Shown: in pieces, positions 41,816 to 53,800 of the stretch
How the letters are laid out: the number at the start of each line of letters is the position of its first letter
Numbering within the stretch: position 1 is the stretch's first letter
Virus record (IMG/VR): IMGVR_UViG_3300023184_000025
Location: 186,001 to 250,000 of that record
Source of the DNA: a virus
Length of the DNA: 64,000 nucleotides
Reading direction: 5' to 3' (one strand)
The notes under the pieces: generated by a model
What the model was told of the DNA's origin: nothing
Database searches by the model: none
The model's input: the letters and a program-made list of their open reading frames with translations, nothing else
Program-made: the position numbers and the translations under genes

Positions 41816-44800
41816 TGGCAATACGCAGACGTACAATTGACCTTCTACCAGAGATTTTTCGCACAGACACAAACCGAAAGTTTTTGTCTGCTACGTTAGA
41901 TCAACTGACACAAGAACCTATCACAAAGAAAACACAAGGTTATGTAGGCCGTCGTGTTGGCCCTGGGGTGAACCCTGCAGATTATTATGTCACAGAGCCA
42001 ACGGCCATAAGAACAAATTATCAGCTCGAACCAGGTATTATTTTCTTAAAACCTGATACTAGCACAGCCATTGACGCAATCACATATCCAGGCATGGTTG
42101 ATGCATTAGAGTTACAAAATGCCAATGTTACCAAACAAGATAGACTCTTTGAAAGCCAGTATTATTCTTGGGATCCTTTCTGCGACTTTGATAAGTTTTC
42201 AAATTATAGTCAGTACTACTGGCTACCACAAGGGGTAGACAGCGTTGACATCAGCACAACTGAAGTTCCACTAACTGACACTTGGGAAGTAACTCGCGGA
42301 ACTGACGATTACACATTTAGCGACGTTCGGGGCAAAGATCCAATCATTACCGTTGCACGTGGCGGCAGTTATCAATTCACAGTGAATCAACCTGGTAGTA
42401 ATTTCTGGATTCAAGCTGAGCCAGGCATTAATGGCCGGTTATCAGCAACTCCAAATATTAGCAGTAGAGGTGTACTCGGTGTAGTCAACAATGGTGAAGA
42501 CCAGGGCACAGTCACTTTTAATGTTCCGTTGAAAACTGCTCAGGACTTTTACTACAACTTAAATGATATCGGCAGCGTTGACCTTGTAACAACCTTAAAC
42601 TTTAATCAGATTAATAACATCTCTGTTGCGCAGTTCTTGCAACAATTTCCAAATGGAATTGACGGTACCACCAACCTCAATAACAAAACTGTTATTTTTC
42701 TAAACAGGAATTCAGATGCTGAATCGGGCGGCTGGCAATTAACTACACCATTTGACCCATTGGTTCGTACAGTACCTAATCAGGTTGGTACATCTATTAG
42801 CTACGATATAAACGGAGAGCCCTATGATTATGTTCCCTATGAAACACTTACGGATATAATTGTCAGTGGTGAACCTGATCCATTAGATGGCCAGCCAGGC
42901 AGCTACGACAGCATTTTATTTGATCAGACAACAGATATCACATCACAAGCACAGCGTTATAGTGTTTGGCAAATTCAATATATTTCCGAAACTGGACTAG
43001 ATCCATATATTCGTCTGTCCAGTATACTGCCTGTGAATAATCTCAGTAAGTTTAAAATCTTGTTCGGAGAAACTTATAGCAGTACTTCATGGTATAAGAA
43101 TGCATCGGGCTATTTTGAGCAAATTCCTTTACTGACAGCAGTACTCAACACGCTGTGGTATCAAGACAGTACTAATCCTGAAATTTTTGGACAAATACGA
43201 CTAATTGATGCCGAGCAAGTAGAACCAATTGATATCAATGACATCATTGGCGCTAAAAATTACATTAGTCAAAATGGTGTTGAGTTTACCAATGGATTAA
43301 AAGTTCAATTTCGTGGACCCACAATCCCTGCTGGCTATCAGGATCTAGAATACTATGTTGAAGGTGTTGGCACCGGACCGGGCATTTCTGCTCGAGTTGG
43401 ATTTATTGACGGAGAAGCTTATTTTGGTGCCTGGCATCTTAAAGGTAATCAAAAAATCACAGGAACAATACGTCAGACTGACGTGTATCAACAATATATC
43501 TATGATACCGTGGAAGAAAGTCTGCTCAATATTGGCACCGGTGAAACAACTGGTACACCATTGGCAACCAGTGGCGTAGCAGGAGCACCAAGAGGCAATG
43601 GTATTATTTTAATTCCAGTTAGCGAACTAGTAACTCCAGAAACATATACCAAAAGTGAAACTATTCCTTATGATTTTACATCATACGATTCTACTCCCTG
43701 GGATGCTAGTTTAAATGCGCCAACGGTGCCTGATTACATTACAATAAATCGTGCAAGCCAGGATAGAAATGCCTGGAGTCGTAGCAATCGTTGGTTCCAC
43801 AAAGATGTTATTAATGCCACTGCTGAATACAATAATCAGGTGGCAGTTATAGATAATAATTATAGAGCAAAACGCCCAATTATTGAATTCCGTGCCAACA
43901 TTGATTTATACAATAACGGAACACAGGCCAAACCACCAGTTAACATTGTTGACTTTGCCATCACAGATGCATTCAGCAATATCAACGGCCAACGAGGCTA
44001 TAGCACTGATGGGTATACATTTATTGATGGAAGCCTTGTGATTTTTGCCAACGATTCAGATGCAACTGTACGCAATAGAATCTACAAAGTTAAGTTTATT
44101 GATACCACAGGCACGGGAGCTAAAATTATTGACTTAATCCCAGTTATCAACAGTCAAGCATTGGTAAATCAAACTGTTGTTTGTCTAAGCGGCAATACAC
44201 AGCAAGGAAAAAGCTATTGGTTTGACGGAGTATCTTGGTACGAAGCACAGGAAAAAATTGGAGTTAACCAACCACCGTTGTTTGATGTGTTTGACCCTGA
44301 TGGAGTAAGTTTTGGCAATCGTGCAGTTTACCCTAGTTCAACATTTACAGGGTCAAGATTGTTTGGATACGGAGTAGGAACCACATCGTCAGTAGACGTT
44401 GTGCTTGGTTTTTCTTTAAAATATTTGAATATTAATAATCTTGGTGACATTGTATTTGAAAATTACTTGTACAACGATACTTTTATCTATGTCAAAGATA
44501 ACATAAGTTCAGAATTAAAAGTAAGCACTGGGTTTGTTAGAGAATATATTGACCGTGTATCGTTTACCGAAGTGATCGGCTGGCAAAAAGCGGCAGCAGA
44601 AAACCGCAGCCGCCAAATATTTAGATTTACATACAACGGTGAAAACTTAAAACTAGATGTGCCCGTGACAACTACATCAGTGTTCCCAGCAGTACAGATG
44701 TTTATTGAAGGTGTGTTTGTTGACCCAACCAAGTATTCAGTTACTATTAATGGGCAAAATACCATAATTGAATTGGCCACTACTCCTGCACTTGGCACAA

Positions 44801-47800
44801 TAATTGAACTACAAGTACTGAGCAACTATGCAAGTAAAGTCGGATTCTATGAAGTTCCGTTAAATCTTGAAAATAATCCTCTTAACGAAAACAGCGGATC
44901 GTATACTCTTGGCACAATCAGAACCCACTATGAAAGTATTGGGCAAAATCTTAAAAATATTGTCGGACCAATCAATGGCGCAAATAACACTCGAGATCTT
45001 GGAGATTTAATTCCGTACGGTGACAACATCGTGCAACACTCTGCTCCACTGGCACTAACAGGTGTATTCCTTAGAGAACAACAATACGAGTTGTTTAATT
45101 CTTTAAGATTTAACAGTCAAGAATACACAAAATATAAATCATTGTTGCTGGACTTGGCTGCCAAAGGAAATTACATTAACTTAACACCAACTCAGGTGTT
45201 GGATTCTGTACTACAAGAAATTTCAATAGGCCGATCAAATCTGTCTCCATTCTACTGGAGTGACATGATTCCCAGCGGAGAAACATACGCTGAAATAACA
45301 TACACATATTCGTTTACCAGCGACAGTACATTTGATCTATCAACAATTTATAATTTTACATCTTCAAACTACCACAGCGTATTAGTTTACTTAAACGGAA
45401 ATATACTAACTCGTGAGTATGATTATACAGTATCTGCAGATTCTCCTACAATGACAATCACAGCAACTTTAGCCGTTGGGGATGTCATTAAAATTCGCGA
45501 ATATAACACAACCTATGGTAGTTACGTTCCAAACACACCAACAAAAATTGGATTATATCCAGCATTCAAGCCATCTATGTTTGTGTCAGACACCTATGTT
45601 AATTCAACAGAAGTAATACAAGGACATGACGGCAGTATTACTGTAGCATTTGGAGATTTCCGAGATCAAGTGTTATTAGAATTCGAAACACGAATCTTTA
45701 ATAACTTAAAAATTATCAGTGAAATTCCAATAACCCTAGACGACGTCATGCCCGGACAATTTAGAACCACTGAATATTCTCTTACTGAAATTAACAATAT
45801 TCTCAGCGAAGATTTTTTAAGCTGGGTAGGATGGAATAAACTTGACTACAATACTCAGTTTTATGTACCATTAAATCCGTTCACATATAATTACAGCCAG
45901 AGTGCAAACAAGTTAGATAATCAACCACTGTTGGGTAACTGGCGCGGCAATTACTTGTATTTTTACGATACAATTACTCCTAATACAACCCCCTGGGAAA
46001 TGCTTGGATTTAGTCAGCAACCATATTGGTGGGAAGCAGAATACGGTCCTGCGCCATACACATCAGGAAACTTGGTATTATGGGATGATCTTGAAAAGGG
46101 CCTAATCAAAGACCCAGTCGGTTACTATGTTGACCCACGATATGTACGTCCTGGGCTAACTCAGGTTATCCCGTCAGGGTCGGAAGGAGAGTTAACCAGC
46201 CCATTTAATTCAATAGTTGGAAATTTTGACCAAACCAGTTTCAGACGTAGTTGGGTGTTTGGCGATGATGGCCCAGTAGAGTCAGCCTGGCGCACCAGTA
46301 GCGCCTGGGCATTTGCTGTAATGCGATTATTGGCATTAACTAAACCCGCTAAGTTTTTTGCATTATTTGCCGACAGAGATCGTTATGTATATGATTCTGC
46401 ACATGAGCAATATCTATGGGACAATCGTTACCGTCTTGATGCTAAAAATCTAGAACCGTTATATGGTAACGGTGTCAGCAAAGCCAGCTATATTGACTGG
46501 ATCATTGACTACAATCGTCAGCGAGGTATTAATAGTACAACAGGATTAACTGATTCATTATATAACATTGATGTACGGCTCTGCTGGAGAATGGCTGCAT
46601 TTAGCGATAAAAATTATTTAAAAATTTATACTGAACGCTCTACACCAAACAGTTTAAATGCAAGTTTAATGTTGCCCGATGAGAGCTATCAATTATTACT
46701 ATATAAAAACCAACCTTTCTCAAAGATTGTCTACAGCTCTATTGTTGTACAAAGCTCTGAGGACGGTTGGGCTGTGTATGGCTACAGTAACAATGCTCCT
46801 TACTTTAATATATTAGTATCAAAACCAAGCGGAAAGACCCTCACCATTTCTGCCAACGGCGTTAATATCAGTGTTCCAGTTGAATATTCAGACACAGTGG
46901 CCGAAGTTCCATACGGATATGCATTTACTAACAAGGCCGCAGTCTGCGATTTTATTTTAAGCTATGGTAAACTTCTTGAAACTCAGGGTTTGATTTTTGA
47001 AAATAGAGAAAACGGTTCTGCTCTTAACTGGCAACAAATGGCTCAAGAATTTGTGTACTGGAGCAATCAGGGATGGGCACCAGGTGCAATTATCAATCTT
47101 AACCCAGCGGCAACATCAATTTCTGTTACACGGCCAGGCGCAGTGGTAGAAAGCCTAGTGCCAGTTACTATCGATAACATTATTTTAAATCAAAATCGTA
47201 CACCTGTTCCTGGAACTGATCTACAAATTGATCGTTTTGGTAATACATTTAAAGTTTCTAGTTTAACTTCAAACACTATTAACTTTTTAAATTTAAAATT
47301 TACTGCCTACGAACACCTTGCAATTCTTGACAATACCAGCATTTTTGCTGACTTGATATATCAACCGGTGACCGGCGCACGTCAAAGTCGAGTTCGAGTT
47401 TTTGGCACACTAAGTGGTGACTGGAACGGTACAGTTGATGCCCCAGGGTTTGTGTTAAACCAGGACAACATTGTGGCCTGGATACCAAATAAAAAATACG
47501 CCAAGGGTGAAATTGTATTATTTAAAAATGAATACTGGAGTGCAAGTACAATAATTCAGCCGTCACAGGAATTCAATTATTCTGTTTGGATTAAAAGTGA
47601 TTATGGACAAATACAAAAAGGCCTGCTGCCAAATGCCGCCAATGACAGCAACCAGCTGGCACAAGCATACAGCATTTATAGCGCAAACTTAGAACGTGAT
47701 GTTGATTTATTCAGTTATGGGTTGATTGGTTTCCGTCCTCGCGAATACATGCAGGCCCTTAATCTTACCGATGTAAGTCAGGTTAACCTATACCAGTCGT

Positions 47801-50800
47801 TCTTGGGAACAAAAGGTACTCCACGTGCCGCAGAAATTTTTAGCTTTGCCAATCTAGGCAAAGAAATTGCACAGTATGACATTTATGAATACTGGGCCGT
47901 GCAACGCAGTACCTACGGTGCCAATGCCAATCGTAGCTATTTTGAGTTATTATTGAATCAGGCATTGTTGCCCAGCGATCCTTCGTTGATTGAAATTATT
48001 TTACCAACACAAGAATCGCCTGCGGATCAAACAGTACTTTTGCAAAATATCTGGAAAGAAAGTTACAAACTAACATCCACAGACATTTTGCCAACAACTA
48101 CAGACAATTTTAGTGTTACTCGTTTGCCAATTGCTGGCTACGTAAATTTTGATGATGCAGATATTACCTGCTTCAGCTTAGAAAATCCTCAGACCATTGC
48201 TGACAGCTTGCCATCTATTGGAGTTGGTACAACAATTTGGGTTGCTAAAACCAATTCCTATGATTGGAACATATATCGTGTTGGTAAAGTTCCAGGAACA
48301 ATTACCACAGTCACAGATAACTTAAACGATCGTGCCGCAGTTACATTTACTAAAGAACACAATTTGTCTGTGGGTGATTTTATAATTATCAAAGGGTTTG
48401 ATGTAGCAATTGACGGAGTTTACAACATATTAGCTGTTCCTACCCTGACCACAGTATTAATTTATTATACTTTTACTGGAGGGTTGACTACACTAACTGG
48501 TACAGGAATTCCATTTACACTAGTAAGTTCACGATTTAAACAAGCATCAGACTTGGCCAATAATCCAATATCGTCTCAATTGGTACCTGGTGCTATGGCC
48601 TGGATTGATGACAACGGAATTGAAAACAAGTGGTCAGTGATTGAAAAAACAAGCCCGTTTGAACTCAAAACAATTTTAACGCCAGCAATTAGCGTTGAAA
48701 ATTCACGATTTGGTGCCAGTGTAAGCCAAGGTTTTGAAAATATTGGTGCGCTGGTTGGTGCTCCAGGATACAATCCCAACAACGATGTTAATGTTCCCGG
48801 CGGAGTTTATAGTTATGTTAAAGCTGAAAATGATCAATACGTTCAAAACATACTGCTTCAACTAGGGGCTACCAATACTGTTGGCTACGGAAATGCCATT
48901 GATATTGGTGGACAAAATTGGGCCGCTGCCGGTGCCAGCGAAAGCAATAACAAGCAAGGCTATGTTGGTGTAATTTATCAATATCCTTCTAGCAATGTAT
49001 TTGAACAACGTCAACTGTTAGTTTCTCCTGATCAGGATTTTGGTCAAGGAGAGTTTGGTTACAGCGTTGCAGTCAGTGCCAATGATCAATGGATGTACAT
49101 TGGCGCACCAGGCAACAATAAAGTATATGCGTTTACTCAAGTTGATATACCAGAACAAAGAGTCAGATACATCACCGACGGTGTGAGCTATGTTTACAAC
49201 TATAATAATAGTATTATTATCAACAGCGACGAACAAATAACAGTAACGCTGGGTGATGAGATTTTAGTATACGGTGCTGATTATACAGTCACACTAGAAA
49301 ATGTAGTTCTTGGTACTGTTCCAACCGCTGGTCTTCCGCTGGTTATTACACGTAACAGTTCAGTTAATCTTGATCAACAGGTTTATTATAATGTTACACA
49401 AGACGTAACATCAGGGTCGGGGTCAGGAGCTGAATTTACCATCTGGAGAAATCGTGGTGTATACTATGTGACATTAACTTCACCGGGCACAGCCTATGCA
49501 GTTGGTAACACAATTGTCATTGATGCCACAACCATTGGTGGTGGTACAAGTCCTGCCAATGACTTAACAATTACAGTGACTGCTGTAGTGTCGGGTGGCA
49601 TAGTTTCATTCACACAGTCCGGCAGTGGAGTTTCAAATACTTCAGTATTTCCACTTGATCCTTACTTGTACACCGCCACAGATATCTTTTCATTCAGTGT
49701 CACAGTTAACGGACAACTGTACAGACCGTTTATTGACTATGATTTCAACAGTGACAGCGCACTAAGCTCACTGGATTTGGTGTTTAACACCATTCCACCT
49801 GCAGACTCATCAATCACAGCAACAAGTAAAAGTTACTATACATTTGTAACTGCTCTTACTGTTCCAGGATTGGTCAACACAGCAAGGTTTGGTCAGAGTG
49901 TGGTTACACCAAAGACCGGTGGTACTGTGATCATTGGAGCACCAAATGCAACCGAGGCCGGACAAGCCTATGTGTTTGATCGAGTAGTAGAAAGATTTAT
50001 TGTTACAGATTCAACAGTTACTTCTTATACAACTACAGACACTCTTGTTGGTCCAACCACAGTTACTTTAAATGGTGCGTTTTTATTAAACACCGACGGA
50101 AACATTGACGGAACATTCTCAGTAGCTGGAAATACTGTAACAATTACAACCGCTTTAAATGTTGGTGACATCATAGAAATTAATGTAAATCAATTTAATC
50201 TAATCCAAACTGTAGAAGATGAAGATCAAACAGCATTTGCTAATTTTGGATATACAATCGAACAATGTTTAAGTGGTTGTAATTTGTTTGTGGGATCACC
50301 ACTTGATGGTGACCGTAGTCCACAGGGTGGCGCAGTTGATTATTACATTAATCAGAGCGGAATGTACGGAACTACCACTACTACTGTGGCCAATCCAACA
50401 TTGGCCCCCGGAGATTCTATACGTATTAACAATACTGTGGTTGAGTGCTCAGGAACAACTGTTGCAGAGTTGGCTGCTGATATCACTGCCGCTAATATTC
50501 CAAACGTAACAGTTTCAATTATTCCCAATGTTGAATTATTTGGGGATGGAACAACAAAAATATTTGATGTTGGGAACATATATTCAAACGCATATTCGTA
50601 CACTCCGGTAGTGTATGTAAGAAATGTATTTCAAACGTTGAATGTTAACTACACTTATAGCAGTGATAGCAAACAAATTACATTTATGCTTGCCCCTGGG
50701 GTATACGATCCCATCAGAGTTGTAGCAGGAAGATTAACCATTGGAGTTAAAAACTTTGAAGCATCAACGCCTTCTTACAGACTAACAGTATTACCATGTG

Positions 50801-53800
50801 TTGGTCCTTTATTTGATGCTCTTGGAATTAATACGTATGTCTGGTTGCAAGATATCTACCCGCCAGTGATACAAGATTATGCTAATTTTGGCAAGGCAAT
50901 TTCTATCAACACAGAAAGTACAATGTTAATCATTGGCGCACCAAATGGATCAATTGTTGCACCAACAACATTTGATAATGGCACCACGTACTTTGATGAT
51001 TACAGCAGTAATTTCTTTGATCCTGTTAAACAAAGTGGAGTGGTCTACGAGTATGATTTCTTACCGTCGGCCAACCCAAGTGCCACAAATCCTGGAAGAT
51101 GGGTATTTGGTCAGCAGTTATTTGAAGATACAATTGAATCACTGGATGCGCTAGGAGCGGCAGTTGATTACACATCAGGACATATCTTTGTTGGTGCACC
51201 CGGTGCAGACCTAGGCGATAGCCAGGTTAACTATGGCAAAGTATTGCAGATTGAAAACCCAACAAGATCACAGTCCTGGACAGTTAAACATATTCAACAA
51301 CCAATGGTTGATATAGCATCAATGAACACAGTATTCATGTATGATCGTGTGACTGGTGCTGCCAAAAACTATTTTGACTTCTTTAATCCATTGCAAGGTC
51401 GAATGCTAGGCGTGATTGAACAAAACGTTGATTACACAGGTGCAGTTGATCCTGCCGCATATAATGTTGGCACAGTGAATAACTATGGAAGTAGCTGGGC
51501 TCAGGAACGTGTTGGAAAAATCTGGTGGGACACAACCAATGTTCGATTCATTGACCCCAACCAAAACGATATTGTATATGCAAGTCGGCGCTGGGGACAG
51601 ATTTTCCCAGGTAGCTCTGTTGATGTTTACCAGTGGACTGCCACAGATGTAGCACCAGTTAACTATACAGGACCAGGAACGGTGTATGCCACTGACCAAT
51701 ATGTAGTTACTTCTTCGTTGAATGAACAAGGTGTGTTTGTCACCACTTACTACTTTTGGGTAAAAGGAATTACCACAGTTAGTAAGACTGCAAGAAAAAC
51801 ATTAAGTCCTGAAGCAATCACACGATACATTGAAAATCCACGTGCTAGTGGAATTCCATACATTGCTCCAATTAATGCAAGCACTATTGCAATTTACAAC
51901 GGCCTAGGTTTTATTTCAGCCCAGGATACTGTGCTACACACTGAATTTGACAGAGAACAAACCGAAAACGAAGTTCACGTTGAGTACCAGTTGATTCCTC
52001 AGGACCGCCCTGACGGATTCTTGATTGATTCATTGTATCGTAAACTACAAGACAGTTTCTGTGGAGAAGACACAGCAGGTAGTCCTGTACCTGATCCGTT
52101 TTTAAGTCCGAGCGAAAAATACGGTGTACAGTTCCGTCCACGCCAAAGTATGTTTGTCAACAGATTTTTGGCTTTACAAAACTATCTGCAACGTAGTAAC
52201 ACAATTTTAGTTCAGTATCCAATTGCAGAAAACAGAAATTTATCTTTGTTAAACAGCGAAGAACCACAGCCGTCGGTGGCTTCTGGCGCCTGGGATAAAC
52301 GTGTTGCCAATATTGAAGAACTAAGCTATCAGAATCTAGCCGAGGTGCCATTTGGATACACGTATCTAGTAGAAAGCGACAGTACCAACAATGGTTTATG
52401 GACAATCTACGAAACAACTCCGGGATTTATTCCTGGAGAGAAAGTGTTATCGTTGATCCGTGTACAAAGTTATAATACTAAAAAGTATTGGAACTATATC
52501 AACTGGTATCGCCCAGGTTATAACCCACTAACTAGAATTTTAATGGAAATTCCAACATATTCTGCGTTAACAACAATCTCAGTTCCCAACGGAAGTAGTA
52601 TTAAAATTACTGCAAATGCCCAAGGCAAATGGGAAATTTATTTGCTTGAAAGTGGAGTGTGGAATAGGGTTGGATTACAAGACGGAACAATTGAATTTTC
52701 TGCCACACTATGGAATTACTCAATTGGACGGTTTGGATTTGATGTTGAGGTTTTTGATGCTCAATATTACGACCAGGAACCAGTAACTGAAACACGCAAA
52801 ATTATACAGAGTATAAATCAAGAATTATTTGTTGGTGATTTATTAATTGAACGTAATCGACTATTGATATTGATGTTCAATTATATATTGTCCGAACAAG
52901 AAGCACCAGTATGGATAACCAAGACCAGCTTAATTGATGTTGATCATACCGTGCGCAATCTTGAGCCATACCAAATTTATCGTGCAGACAATCAAGACTT
53001 TGTGCTGAACTATATTCAAGAAGTAAAACCTTACCATACACAGATCAGAGAGTTTAATCTGCGTTATCAAGGAAACGATATTTTCCAGGGAAGTTTAACT
53101 GACTTTGATGTCCCGGCATACTATAACACAACTCAGAATAAATTTATCAGCCCAATACTTGAGTACAACGGACTAATTTATTCTGACTCAGACTCACTGG
53201 CTCCTGTTACTGACCCAGTGTGGTCAACTTGGCCGTTTACTCAGTGGGTTAATAATTATCTATTAAGCATAGAAAATGTTACCATTGTCAATGGCGGCTC
53301 CGGTTATACTATTGCACCCGATGTGATTGTTACCGGTGATTGTCAGACGCCAGCAGTGATGACAGCATTAATTAATAGTGCTGGTAAAGTAGTTGCAATT
53401 GAAATTATCAACCCAGGTGTTGGTTATCAGACCACTGCAATCGTTACCTTATCTGGTGGCAACGGATCTGGCGCCACAGTAGTTGCTGTAATGGGCAATG
53501 CAATGGTGCGTGAGTTAACCACCACAATTAAATACGATCGTTGTCAATACAGCAGTATAGTTGTTGATTGGGAACCCAACGTTAATTACAGCAACGGCAC
53601 ATTAGTGCGTTATGATAATCGTGTTTGGATAGCTGATTCAAGCGACAGCACTGGGGTGCAAAGCAGTACATTTGACCCATCACAGTGGGAAATAAGACCA
53701 GCCGGTGAGTTGCAAGGCGCTGACCGTACCATGGGATATTATGTTCCAACTGCCAACGAACCAGGACTTGATCTTGGACTATTAATCTCTGGGGTAACGT

